Assembly (NCBI RefSeq): GCF_018128965.1 | Contig: NZ_JAAEDH010000014.1 | Span: forward strand, 62,001-126,000 | From: Plastoroseomonas arctica | GTDB lineage: Bacteria; Pseudomonadota; Alphaproteobacteria; Acetobacterales; Acetobacteraceae | Direction of reading: 5' to 3' | DNA length: 64,000 bases | In this document: positions 18,268 through 25,913 of the stretch, piece after piece | How positions within the stretch are numbered: position 1 is the first letter of the stretch | How the letters are laid out: each line of letters opens with the position of its first letter | Translations under genes and position numbers: made by a program | Notes under the pieces: generated by a model | Told to the model about the DNA's origin: nothing | Databases searched by the model: none | Seen by the model: only the letters and a program-made list of their open reading frames with translations

Positions 18268-18447
18268 ATGGGCGCCGCTAATAACGTCATCAGCTTCCCG
18301 CCGAGCACGGAGGATCGCCGTCGCATCGCCATCCGCCGCCTCTTCACCGCCTTCGAGGCCCAGACCCAGGCCATGGCGGATCTGCGCAGCTTCCTCGGGG
18401 TCAATCCGGCCTCGGAGACGGAGGGCACCGACCAGGTGCTGAACTAG
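18268..18447 (+). CDS. Small hypothetical protein, 59 residues
   Basis: The reading frame runs from ATG 18268 to TAG 18445-18447. It encodes a short basic/helical protein: MGAANNVISFPPSTEDRR at the N-terminus, then a helix with IRRLFTAFEAQTQAMADLRSF, and an acidic C-terminus. The coding pattern matches its neighbours (GC-rich third positions), and an AT-rich promoter-like patch with a palindrome precedes it. The ribosome site is poor. No family is recognised; the helical pattern would suit a small regulatory or binding protein. It lies 69 bp upstream of the KDPG aldolase gene. Confidence 0.55.
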   Translation: MGAANNVISFPPSTEDRRRIAIRRLFTAFEAQTQAMADLRSFLGVNPASETEGTDQVLN

Positions 18448-18516
18448 CCGCGGCTTGCAAGGGCTGACACGCGACGCCCGGACGCCCATCCTCCCCATGA
18501 TCCCAGGGAGGCAGCC

Positions 18517-19149
18517 ATGGCAGAGCACACGCTGATCGCAGAATTCCGCGCCGCGCGGCTGATCCCGGTGGTGCGGACCTCGACCGCCGCGCACGCGGCC
18601 CAGGCCGTCGCCTGGCTCCGCGAAGCCGGGCTGCGCATCTTCGAGATCACCATGACCATCCCCGACGCGCCGGCGCTGATCCGCAGCCTCGCCGCCGACC
18701 CTGACCTGCTGGTCGGCGCCGGCACGGTCGTCGACGCCGAAGCCGCCCGCGCCTGCCTCGCCGCGGGGGCGCGCTTTCTCGTCAGCCCCTGGGTGAACCC
18801 GGCGATCGTCGCCCCCGCCCGTGTGGTCGGTGCCTGCGTCATGCTCGGTGCCGCCACCCCCACCGAAGTGCGCGCCGCGCTCACCGACGGCGCCGACGTG
18901 GTGAAGATCTTCCCCGCCGCCTCGCTCGGCGGCCCCGGGCACATCAAGGCACTGCGCTCGGTCTTCCCGCAGGTGGTGTTCTGCCCGACCGGCGGCGTCG
19001 ATGCCGGCAACATGGGCGACTACCTCGCCGCCGGCGCCGCCTTCGTGGGCATCGGCGGCAAGCTGGTCGACGAACGCGCCATCGCGGCCGGCGACCGCGC
19101 CAGCGTCATCGCCGCCGCCCTGGCCGCCCAGGGCATGGCCGCGGCATGA
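18517..19149 (+). CDS. eda: 2-dehydro-3-deoxy-6-phosphogluconate (KDPG) aldolase family
   Basis: 210 residues, the size of Eda. It cleaves KDPG (or KDPGal) into pyruvate and glyceraldehyde 3-phosphate. The Schiff-base Lys lies in DGADVVKIFPA, the catalytic Glu in LRIFEITM, and the phosphate loop is CPTGGVDAGN. A good AGGGAGG site precedes the ATG. The TGA overlaps the ATG of the downstream KDG kinase (ATGA), so kinase and aldolase are made together and form the lower arm of a KDG/Entner-Doudoroff sugar-acid pathway. Confidence 0.93.
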   Translation: MAEHTLIAEFRAARLIPVVRTSTAAHAAQAVAWLREAGLRIFEITMTIPDAPALIRSLAADPDLLVGAGTVVDAEAARACLAAGARFLVSPWVNPAIVAPARVVGACVMLGAATPTEVRAALTDGADVVKIFPAASLGGPGHIKALRSVFPQVVFCPTGGVDAGNMGDYLAAGAAFVGIGGKLVDERAIAAGDRASVIAAALAAQGMAAA

Positions 19150-20069
19150 GCACCCCCGCCCTGCTCTGCATGGGCGAGCCGATGCTGGAACTCAACCGCC
19201 AGCCCCCCGACGCCGAAAGCCGCGCGCTCTACCTCGAAGGCCATGGCGGCGACACCTCCAACGCCGCCATCGCCGCCGCGCGCAGCGGTGCGAGCGTAGG
19301 CTACATCACCGCCATCGGCAGCGACGCGGCCGGCCAGAGCTTCCTCGATCTGTGGAAGCGCGAAAACGTCGACACCGCCACCGTCACCATCCGCCCCGAC
19401 GCCCCCACCGGCCTGTACCTCGTCACCCACGGACCCCAGGGCCACGAATTCACTTTCTACCGCACCAACTCCGCCGCCGCGCAGATGACGCCCGCCGACA
19501 TCCCCGAAGCCGCCATCCGCGCCGCCCGCATTCTCCACGTCTCCGGCATCAGCCAGGCCATCTCGGCCACCGCCTGCGACGCCGTCTTCCACGCCATCCA
19601 CACCGCCCGCGCCGCCGGCACCCTCGTCTCCTACGACACCAACCTGCGCCTGCGCCTGTGGCCCGCCGCCCGCGCGGCCGCCATCATCCACGCGGCCCTG
19701 GCCCTCAGCGACATCGCCCTGCCCTCGCTCGACGACGCCCGCACCCTCACCGGCCTCGACACCCCCGACGCCATCGCCGATTTCTACCTGACCCTCTGCC
19801 CCACCGTGCTCCTCAAGCTCGGCGCCCAGGGCGCCCTCTGCGCCACCCGCACCCACCGCACCCACATCCCCGCACACCCCGTGACACCCATCGACGCCAC
19901 CGGCGCCGGAGACTGCTTCGCCGGCGCCTTCCTGGCCCGACATCTCGCCGGAGACACCCTCGAAGACGCCACCCGCTACGCCACCATCGCCGCCGCGTTG
20001 AGCACAACCGGCTTCGGCGCCGTTGCTCCCATCCCGACGGCGGAGGCGGTCCTGGCGGCGAGGGGGTAA
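19146..20069 (+). CDS. kdgK: PfkB-family sugar kinase, probable 2-keto-3-deoxygluconate kinase
   Basis: 307 residues. The ribokinase/PfkB fold is shown by GGDTSNAAIAAARSGASVGYITAIGSDAAG at the N-terminus and DATGAGDCFAGAFLARHL at the C-terminus, the latter holding the anion hole and catalytic Asp. Pairing with a KDPG aldolase by a 4-bp overlap makes KDG the likely substrate, giving KDPG for the aldolase. Third positions are strongly C-rich, even for this genome. A 312-bp palindromic repeat region follows the stop. Confidence 0.87.
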   Translation: MSTPALLCMGEPMLELNRQPPDAESRALYLEGHGGDTSNAAIAAARSGASVGYITAIGSDAAGQSFLDLWKRENVDTATVTIRPDAPTGLYLVTHGPQGHEFTFYRTNSAAAQMTPADIPEAAIRAARILHVSGISQAISATACDAVFHAIHTARAAGTLVSYDTNLRLRLWPAARAAAIIHAALALSDIALPSLDDARTLTGLDTPDAIADFYLTLCPTVLLKLGAQGALCATRTHRTHIPAHPVTPIDATGAGDCFAGAFLARHLAGDTLEDATRYATIAAALSTTGFGAVAPIPTAEAVLAARG

Positions 20070-20381
20070 GAATAAGCAAGGCGGGGGGGCTTTGCCCCCT
20101 CGACCCCCACCAGGAGCCTGGAGGCCCCTGGACCCGCATTACTTGGTGCTGAGCTTGGAAGGTGATTCTGGACTTTTATCAGAGCCTGTCATCGGGAGAG
20201 GGTGGCCGGTGAGCGCTCACCAGTTGGGCGCGAACAGCCGGCCACCCTCTCCCGATGACAGGCATTCCGGACAACGACCCAGTACCAACCCTACCAAGAC
20301 CCGGTACCAAACAAATCCGGGTCGAGGGGCCTGCAGGCTCCTCGCGGGGTCCAGGGGCAGAGCCCCTGGCCTTGCTCACTT
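20070..20381. repeat. Composite palindromic repeat (copy 1) between convergent genes
   Basis: No gene is seen. The region is one large imperfect palindrome. Outer arms at about 20075-20146 and 20307-20375 are inverted copies of a GC-rich repeat containing GGGGTCCAGGGG-like cores. Between them are weaker inverted arms, and the centre is a perfect 26-bp inverted repeat, 20184-20209 against 20238-20263, with a 28-nt loop. The same plan is seen at 39645-39935. It sits between the stops of the KDG kinase and the racemase-family gene, so it could serve as a bidirectional terminator. Confidence 0.9.
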
Positions 20382-21032
20382 CTATCCCACCGCCAGCAGT
20401 GCCTGCACCGCCGCGGCTTGGCAGGGTTCGATGACGGCGACGCCGGCGGCGTCTTCGGCGGCTGCGCGGTGCCCGGCCATGCCGGCGCAGCCCAGGATTA
20501 TGGCTTGGGCGCCGCCAGCGGCGAGTTCTTTGGCGAGTTCGCGAATGCGGGCGCGGGGGGCGATGGGGTCGGTGAGTGTTTCCATGTCGAGGTTGAGCGG
20601 CAGGGATTGGGTAAGGCGCGCTTCCAGCCCCATGGATTGCAGGGCGCGGAGCTGGCGGGCTTTGCTCTGGTCGGTGAAGCCGATGATGCCGAAGCGTTCG
20701 GCGCGCGCCACGGCGGCGGCGATGGCGGAGCGAAGCACGCCGAAGACGGGGCGCTGGGTCGCGGTTCGAGCAGCTTCGAGGCCGGGGTCGGAGACGCAGG
20801 CGATGATGTAGGCGGCCGCGTCCTGGGTCTCGATCATGCGGCAGAGCGGTTCGGCGGCCGCGTACCAGTGGCGCCAGGTGATGATGGCGGGCGGGCCACC
20901 GGGAAGCGAGAGCACTTCGATGCGCGGCAGGGTAGGTGCGGCAAAGCGCGCCAGAGAGGCGGCGATGCCCGCGGTGCAGCTGGCGGAGCTGTTGGGGTTG
21001 ATGACGAGGATGCGGCGGCTGGCTTGGCTCAT
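20382..21032 (-). CDS. Aspartate/glutamate/hydantoin racemase superfamily protein
   Basis: 216 residues from the ATG at 21032; the open frame upstream is not homologous. The opening ILVINPNSSASCTAGIAASL is typical of hydantoin racemases and maleate isomerase relatives. The two catalytic cysteines are expected in IACVSDPGLEAA and AIILGCAGMAG, both intact. Members racemise hydantoins or Asp/Glu, or isomerise maleate. No hydantoinase is adjacent, although the amidase and permease cluster lies 9 kb away. It diverges from the DUF983 gene, with the shared control region in 21033-21164. Confidence 0.86.
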   Translation of the reverse strand: MSQASRRILVINPNSSASCTAGIAASLARFAAPTLPRIEVLSLPGGPPAIITWRHWYAAAEPLCRMIETQDAAAYIIACVSDPGLEAARTATQRPVFGVLRSAIAAAVARAERFGIIGFTDQSKARQLRALQSMGLEARLTQSLPLNLDMETLTDPIAPRARIRELAKELAAGGAQAIILGCAGMAGHRAAAEDAAGVAVIEPCQAAAVQALLAVG

Positions 21033-21164
21033 GGCGGCATCTTTTCGCAGCCTGTTGCGCATCGCAACCCTTGCCTTGTTTTCAGGCTTGATCTGGGATG
21101 AGAGCTTAACTTGCCGGCAACGCTTGTTTGTGTTGCAGCGCAGCATAGGCGGGTGCATATCAGG

Positions 21165-21596
21165 ATGATGCCGGAGCCAACCTCTCCCTTGAAGCAGTGG
21201 CGCCCACCTGTCGTCGGTGCGAGCACCTTGCCTCCGTTTGGAACGATGATCGGGCGTGGCCTGCGCAATCGCTGCCCTTATTGCGGCGAGGGCAAGGTCT
21301 TTCGCGGCTATCTGAAGGTGGTCCCTGCATGTTCGGTATGCGGCGCGCCGCTGGGGCGGCTGCGCGCGGATGACGCGCCGCCCTACTTTACCATCCTGCT
21401 GGTCGGCCATCTGGTGGTGCCGGCGGTTTTCATGGTGGAGCGCGCCTACCAGCCGCCGATGTGGCTGCACATGGCGGTGTGGCTGCCGCTGTTCACCATC
21501 CTGTGCATGATCGCGCTGCGCCCGATCAAGGGCGCTGTGGTCGGCTGGATGTTCCGGCTCGGCATGGCCGACCAGGCGGACGCCGCCGATGGGTAG
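21165..21596 (+). CDS. DUF983 family membrane protein
   Basis: 143 residues from the ATG at 21165 (a second ATG at 21168 is equally possible). The N-terminal half has the DUF983 zinc-ribbon pattern: RGLRNRCPYCGEGKVFRGYL, then VPACSVCGAPLG, i.e. two CxxC pairs. Two membrane helices follow: PYFTILLVGHLVVPAVFMVE and MAVWLPLFTILCMIALRP. The family is common in alphaproteobacteria, of unknown role, and some members neighbour cytochrome oxidase assembly genes. It overlaps the UPF0262 gene by 8 bp. Confidence 0.88.
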   Translation: MMPEPTSPLKQWRPPVVGASTLPPFGTMIGRGLRNRCPYCGEGKVFRGYLKVVPACSVCGAPLGRLRADDAPPYFTILLVGHLVVPAVFMVERAYQPPMWLHMAVWLPLFTILCMIALRPIKGAVVGWMFRLGMADQADAADG

Positions 21597-22077
21597 CGGG
21601 GCCGTCGCCGACACGCGCGACCTAGTGCGCATCACGCTGCCCGACGAGGCGCCGCTGCAGTCGGCCTATGCCGAGGCGGACCGGCGCCAGGCCGTGGCGG
21701 ACCTGCTCACCGGCAATCGCTTCGCGCCGACCGAGCTTGGGCCGGGGCCATGGAGCCTAGCGCTGGCGGTGCGCGACGGGCGGCTGGTGTTCGACATCCG
21801 CGACGCGGAGGACCAGCCGCTGCGGGCAATCATCCTCGCGCTCGGTCCCTTCCGCCGGCTGATCAAGGACTACCACCTGGTGGTCGAGAGCCACGAGCGC
21901 GCGGTGGTGGAAAACCACGGCGAGGCGCGGGTGCAAGCGATCGACATGGGCCGGCGCGGGCTGCACAACGAGGGCGCAGAGCTGCTGATGGAGCGCCTGC
22001 GCGAGCGCGTGGTGGTGGACTTCGAGACCGCGCGGCGGCTGTTCACCCTGGTCTGTGCGCTGCACCAGCGGATCTAG
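21589..22077 (+). CDS. UPF0262 family protein
   Basis: 162 residues, matching this alphaproteobacterial family of unknown function. Diagnostic stretches are YAEADRRQAVADLLTGNRF, the FRRLIKDYHLVVESH segment, and the end RVVVDFETARRLFTLVCALH. It looks soluble and alpha/beta. Its start overlaps the end of the DUF983 gene by 8 bp and its stop is 10 bp before the permease start, so the three are probably one operon. Confidence 0.93.
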   Translation: MGSGAVADTRDLVRITLPDEAPLQSAYAEADRRQAVADLLTGNRFAPTELGPGPWSLALAVRDGRLVFDIRDAEDQPLRAIILALGPFRRLIKDYHLVVESHERAVVENHGEARVQAIDMGRRGLHNEGAELLMERLRERVVVDFETARRLFTLVCALHQRI

Positions 22078-22087
22078 GCGCGGCCGG

Positions 22088-22960
22088 TTGGACCTCTACC
22101 AAGCCCTCATCGCGCCTTTCGTCGAATTCGGGTTCCTGCGCCGCGCGCTGGTGGGATGCCTCGCTCTGGCGGTGGCGGCGCCGGTGCTGGGCGTGTTCCT
22201 GACCTTGCGGCGGATGAGCCTGACGGCGGAGGTGCTGGGCCACGCGATCCTGCCCGGCATCGCGGGGGCCTATTGGGTCGCGGGGCTGTCGGCGGCGGCG
22301 ATGTGGACGGGCGGGCTGGTCGCGGGCCTGGCGGTGGCGCTGGGTGCGGGCGCGCTGGCGCGGGCGACCGAGAGCCGGGAGGATTCGACGCTGACGGCGC
22401 TGTACCTGCTGGCGTTGGCTGCGGGTGTGGCGATGATCTCGGCGAGTGGTGGGTCTGGCGACCTGCAGGCGCTGCTGTTCGGTTCCGTGCTGGGCGTGGA
22501 CGACGCCGCCCTGCTGCTGATGGCGGTGGCAAGCACCGTGACGCTGGTGGGGCTCGCCTTCGCCTGGCGGCCGCTGGCGCTGGAATGCTTTGACCCGGGC
22601 TTCGCGCGCGGCGCGGGGGCGCGGGGCGGGGCCTGGCACATGCTGTTCCTGGCACTCGTGGTGCTGAACGTGCTGGCCGCGTTCCAGGCACTGGGCACGC
22701 TGATGGCGGTGGGGCTGATGATGCTGCCGGCGATCGCGGCGCGGCATTGGGCGCGCAGCCTGGCCGGGATGGCCTATGCGGCCGTGGCGGTGGCGGTCTC
22801 ATCAAGCGTGGCGGGGCTGCTGCTCTCCTACCATGCAGACCTGCCGACCGGGCCCGCGATCGTGCTGACGGCGGGGGCGGTGTGGTGCGGCTCCTTGCTC
22901 GCGGGGCCCGTGGACGGGGTGCTGGGGCGCGCCTGGCGTCGGCGGCATCTGGCGGGATGA
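22088..22960 (+). CDS. ZnuB/MntB-type metal ABC transporter permease
   Basis: 290 residues if the TTG at 22088 is the start; this places LDLYQALIAPFVEFGFLRRALVG at the N-terminus, where family members begin, and avoids overlap with the upstream stop. About eight membrane helices are visible, including the family block VLGHAILPGIAGAYWVAG and LMAVGLMMLPAIAARHWA. It would form the membrane channel for Zn or Mn uptake. The matching ATPase (ZnuC) and binding protein (ZnuA) are not in the window, which is unusual because they normally flank it. A PepSY-like gene overlaps its end (ATGA). Confidence 0.82.
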   Translation: MDLYQALIAPFVEFGFLRRALVGCLALAVAAPVLGVFLTLRRMSLTAEVLGHAILPGIAGAYWVAGLSAAAMWTGGLVAGLAVALGAGALARATESREDSTLTALYLLALAAGVAMISASGGSGDLQALLFGSVLGVDDAALLLMAVASTVTLVGLAFAWRPLALECFDPGFARGAGARGGAWHMLFLALVVLNVLAAFQALGTLMAVGLMMLPAIAARHWARSLAGMAYAAVAVAVSSSVAGLLLSYHADLPTGPAIVLTAGAVWCGSLLAGPVDGVLGRAWRRRHLAG

Positions 22961-23166
22961 CGGTGCCCGACGAGGACGCGGTTGTCGCCATCGCGCGTGC
23001 GGCGGCGGAGGGCGAAGGATGGCCCTTCGTCGAACCGCTCAGTGTCACGCGGCACGGATCAGCGTGGCATGTGATGACCAATGTGCCGATGCGCGGCAGC
23101 AACGTGAATGTCTGGGTGGATGCGACGACCGGCGCGGTACTGAAGCAGGCCTTCGCGCGCCGCTGA
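22957..23166 (+). CDS. PepSY-like small protein
   Basis: 69 residues. The ATG overlaps the TGA of the ZnuB-like gene, so it is translationally coupled. The pattern AIARAAAEGEGWPFVEPLSVTRHGSAWHV...NVNVWVDATTGAVLKQAF is a single compact alpha-beta unit like a PepSY/YpeB domain, in which the closing W/V-D-A-x-T-G-x-V strand is typical. There is no signal peptide, so it is probably cytoplasmic. Its TGA is directly adjacent to the stop of the convergent membrane protein. Confidence 0.72.
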   Translation: MTVPDEDAVVAIARAAAEGEGWPFVEPLSVTRHGSAWHVMTNVPMRGSNVNVWVDATTGAVLKQAFARR

Positions 23167-23469
23167 TCAGCGGCGGACGAAGCCGAACCGAACCGGGGTG
23201 CCTTGTGCACGGGCGCGGCGGATGCGCCACCACAGCGTGGCGCCGCCGATGAGCCCCGCGATGATCGCCACCGGCAGCAGCACGGCAACGGCCATCACGG
23301 CGACTGCCGCCAGCACCAATGCGCCGGAGAGGATCGCGAGCAGCATCGCCATGCCGCCGACACGGGTCAGGATACGGTCCAGCCGACCGGGCGCGGGGCG
23401 CGGCGCGGGGTCGCGGAACTCGCCCTCGGGGGTCATGTCGATGATCGGTGGGCGGCGGGTGGTGTTCAT
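23167..23469 (-). CDS. Small membrane protein, unknown
   Basis: 100 residues from the ATG at 23469. The N-terminal 40 residues are hydrophilic and Pro/Arg-rich; a long hydrophobic stretch (about 45-78, AMLLAILSGALVLAAVAVMAVAVLLPVAII) can form one long or two short membrane helices; the C-terminus is basic (RIRRARAQG...RFGFVRR). I do not recognise a family. It is the last gene of the leftward group headed by the class II aldolase, starting 35 bp after the PrpF-like stop. Confidence 0.6.
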   Translation of the reverse strand: MNTTRRPPIIDMTPEGEFRDPAPRPAPGRLDRILTRVGGMAMLLAILSGALVLAAVAVMAVAVLLPVAIIAGLIGGATLWWRIRRARAQGTPVRFGFVRR

Positions 23470-23503
23470 GGTGGGAAGCACGTGGCCCGTCGCGAGGCCG
23501 GGT

Positions 23504-24637
23504 TCAAGACGGGGTGCGGGGAAGGTAGTGGACGCGCCCATCCATCAGCCGGCGCGCTGTGCGGAAGACAATGGCGCTGTCGGCGTGCCAGGTGTCGCCG
23601 GTGCGGGTAAGCACGCCGCCCACCGAGAGTACGCCCGAGGGGTTGCCGACACGCACCTCCTCCCCCACCACGGCGCGGGCGAGCAGGTTCGGCAGGGTGC
23701 CGGGGATGCGAGCGGCGACGCCGAGGCACATGGCGCTTGTCAGCGGGGTGGCGCGATGCGCGCGCTCCATCGAGAGGACGCGTGTGGCGATGTCGAACTG
23801 CTCCGCGGCGATGGTGGTGCCATCGAGTGCCGTGAAGTCGCGCGGCGGGGCGACCATCGCGATCTTGGGCACGGCGAGACCGGCGGCTTCCGGCGTGGCG
23901 GACATGGCCATGGCGACCGAGGCCGTGCGGCGCAGCGCGTCGAGCCGCGCCATGAGGCCAGGCTTCGCCTCGATTGCCTCGGGACTTTCGGTGCCGTCGC
24001 AGCCCAGCGCCTCGGCATCGACGAAGACCATCGGGTTCGCGGCGTCCACCAGCGAAGCACGGATGCCGTCGAGGGTTTCGATAACATGGCCCGTCGGCAG
24101 CAGGCTGGCGGTGCGGGTGCCGCCGGGGTTGAGGATGTCGATGCGCACGCGGGCACCGGTGCCCGCGACCCCGGCGATGGCGAGGTCGCCCGCCACCTGC
24201 GCGCGGCCATCCTTCATGGGGAAGCGGGCGTGCATGATCTTGCGCGTGTTGGTCTGGTGGATGCGCACGAACGCCTCGCCATCGCGGGGCGCTTCGATCA
24301 GGCCCTCATCGACGGCGAAGGGGCCGACGGCGCCGGAGAGGTTGCCGCAGTTGGAGCCCCAATCCACCACAGGCCGGTCCACCGCGACCTGGGCGAAGGT
24401 GTAGTCCACATCGGCGTCGGGATGCGTCGGCGGCCCGATGATGACGGCCTTGGAGAGCGAGGAAATGCCGCCGCCCATGCCGTCCAGCTGTCGCCCATAA
24501 GGGTCCGGGCTGCCGATGACGGCGAGGAAGATCGCTTCCTGTTCAGCGCGGTCCGAGGGTAGGTCGCGCGCGTGGAAGAACACGCCCTTGGAGGAGCCGC
24601 CGCGCATGAAGGTGGCGGGGATGGAGCGTTGGGTCAT
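23504..24637 (-). CDS. PrpF-family isomerase (4-oxalomesaconate tautomerase-like)
   Basis: 377 residues. PrpF proteins have a DapF-like double fold and isomerise or tautomerise small di- and tricarboxylates such as aconitate, methylitaconate and 4-oxalomesaconate. Signature stretches are ATFMRGGSSKGVFF at the N-terminus, DGMGGGISSLSK, DWGSNCGNLSGAVGPFAV with the catalytic Cys, and VGNPSGVLSVGG near the end. No prpB/prpC or ligAB/galD partners are adjacent. Instead it is coupled by ATGA to a P-loop kinase-like gene, itself coupled to a class II aldolase, suggesting a small acid-degradation operon. Confidence 0.9.
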   Translation of the reverse strand: MTQRSIPATFMRGGSSKGVFFHARDLPSDRAEQEAIFLAVIGSPDPYGRQLDGMGGGISSLSKAVIIGPPTHPDADVDYTFAQVAVDRPVVDWGSNCGNLSGAVGPFAVDEGLIEAPRDGEAFVRIHQTNTRKIMHARFPMKDGRAQVAGDLAIAGVAGTGARVRIDILNPGGTRTASLLPTGHVIETLDGIRASLVDAANPMVFVDAEALGCDGTESPEAIEAKPGLMARLDALRRTASVAMAMSATPEAAGLAVPKIAMVAPPRDFTALDGTTIAAEQFDIATRVLSMERAHRATPLTSAMCLGVAARIPGTLPNLLARAVVGEEVRVGNPSGVLSVGGVLTRTGDTWHADSAIVFRTARRLMDGRVHYLPRTPS

Positions 24638-25140
24638 GGGCGATCCGCGATGTAGGTTTGGCACCGTTCCACTAGCATCGCCGGCGACAAGACTGCGCTG
24701 TCGAGGCGAAGGTGCGCATCCTCGCGCGGTTCGAAATGGCGGATGGTCACCGCGTTCCAGTCGGGCAGGGCCAGGCCGGGGATGTCGCCAACACGGCGCT
24801 CCACGCGCCTCCGGTGCTCGGCCGTGTCGGAACAGACGAGCATGATGTTGACCAGCTTGGCTGCGGCGCGTTCGGCCACGCCACGCCAACCCTCTCGGCT
24901 TTCCCGGACGGGGTCGACACAATCGGCGACGACGTCTTGGCCCAGCCGCAGATTGGCCTCGGCGACGGCGTTCGCCACCGCGTATCCGGCGGGGCCAATC
25001 TGCATCGAACCCGCGTTCTTGATCGCCTGCTCGATGGCGTCGATGCGGAGGTACAGCGCCGAGCGGCGGGCCGCGAGTTCGCGCGCGACGGTGGTCTTCC
25101 CGGTCCCCGGAAGGCCGCTGAAGACCACCAGCAGCGTCAC
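24634..25140 (-). CDS. P-loop kinase-like NTPase
   Basis: 168 residues from a GTG start at 25140; the start is chosen because it overlaps the TGA of the aldolase gene (GTGA), matching the ATGA coupling to the next gene. Walker A GLPGTGKTT lies within the first 20 residues, followed by a lid-type region (DAIEQAIKNAG) and EHRRRVERRVGDIPGL. It resembles the AAA_33 / zeta-toxin / gluconate-kinase-like group of small-molecule kinases. Placement between an aldolase and a PrpF isomerase favours phosphorylation of a small metabolite, but this is inference. Confidence 0.8.
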   Translation of the reverse strand: MTLLVVFSGLPGTGKTTVARELAARRSALYLRIDAIEQAIKNAGSMQIGPAGYAVANAVAEANLRLGQDVVADCVDPVRESREGWRGVAERAAAKLVNIMLVCSDTAEHRRRVERRVGDIPGLALPDWNAVTIRHFEPREDAHLRLDSAVLSPAMLVERCQTYIADRP

Positions 25141-25913
25141 TCCCGCCAGCTCGTATCCGTGCGGTCCAACTTCCGCATCAGCGCCGGCCACTCAAGCTTC
25201 CCGAACGGCCGCCGCGTGGTCGGCTTGTACAGGTGGTTCGTCGCCGCGATCACATCCTGCGGCGGCAAAATCATCTTCCCATTCGACGCCATCGCCAGCA
25301 CCTGCGCCTTGCACGCCAACTCCGCGCGATAGATGTTCGAAAACGCCTCCGCCACACTCGGCCCGCACACCAGCAGCCCGTGATTGCGCAGCACCATCAG
25401 ATCCGCATCGCCGAGATTGCGCACCAGCTCTTCCTGCTCCGCCATGTCCACCACCACGCCGTGGTAGTCGTGGTAGGCCACCTTGGAAAACCGCATCGAA
25501 GTTTGCGTCATCGGCAGGAAGCCGCACTCCATGGACGACACCGCCATGCCCACCGGCGTGTGCGTGTGGATGATGCAGGCCGCATCATGACGGTGCCGAT
25601 GGATCGCCGAATGGATCACGAACCCCGCACGGTTCACGCCATAGTCGAATTCCGGCTTCCACAGGATCTCGCCGGCCAGGTTGATGCGGATCAACGACGA
25701 CGCCGTGATCTCCTCATACAGCAGCCCATAGGCGTTGATGAGGAACTCGTCCTCCGTCCCCGGCACGCGCACCGAGATGTGGTTCGCGATCATGTCGGTC
25801 ATGTCCCACAGGGCCACCAGCCGGTAGCACGCGGCGAGGTCCTGGCGGGCCTGCCACTCCTCCGGGCTGACCTTGCCTTGGAGGGACGTGATTCCGAGGG
25901 AGGCGTTTGACAT
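25137..25913 (-). CDS. Class II aldolase/adducin family protein
   Basis: 258 residues from the ATG at 25913, with AAGGAA upstream. Zn-binding His residues are in HTHTPVGMAVS and the later LRNHGLLVCGPSV; the DMIANHISVRVPGTEDEFLINAYGLLYEEIT opening is the usual N-terminal core. Relatives include fuculose-phosphate aldolase, ribulose-phosphate epimerase-like and decarboxylase-like enzymes. This variant with a long C-terminal segment is common as a stand-alone annotation. It heads the leftward aldolase/kinase/PrpF operon. Confidence 0.88.
   Translation of the reverse strand: MSNASLGITSLQGKVSPEEWQARQDLAACYRLVALWDMTDMIANHISVRVPGTEDEFLINAYGLLYEEITASSLIRINLAGEILWKPEFDYGVNRAGFVIHSAIHRHRHDAACIIHTHTPVGMAVSSMECGFLPMTQTSMRFSKVAYHDYHGVVVDMAEQEELVRNLGDADLMVLRNHGLLVCGPSVAEAFSNIYRAELACKAQVLAMASNGKMILPPQDVIAATNHLYKPTTRRPFGKLEWPALMRKLDRTDTSWRE

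Noticed and set aside
20184-20263. Perfect inverted repeat as insertion-sequence ends or CRISPR
   Set aside because: No transposase frame between the arms (28-nt loop) and no regularly spaced direct repeats, so neither interpretation fits.
20023-20811. Frame crossing the composite palindrome
   Set aside because: Starts inside the kinase gene and ends antisense to the racemase gene; the middle is palindromic repeat.
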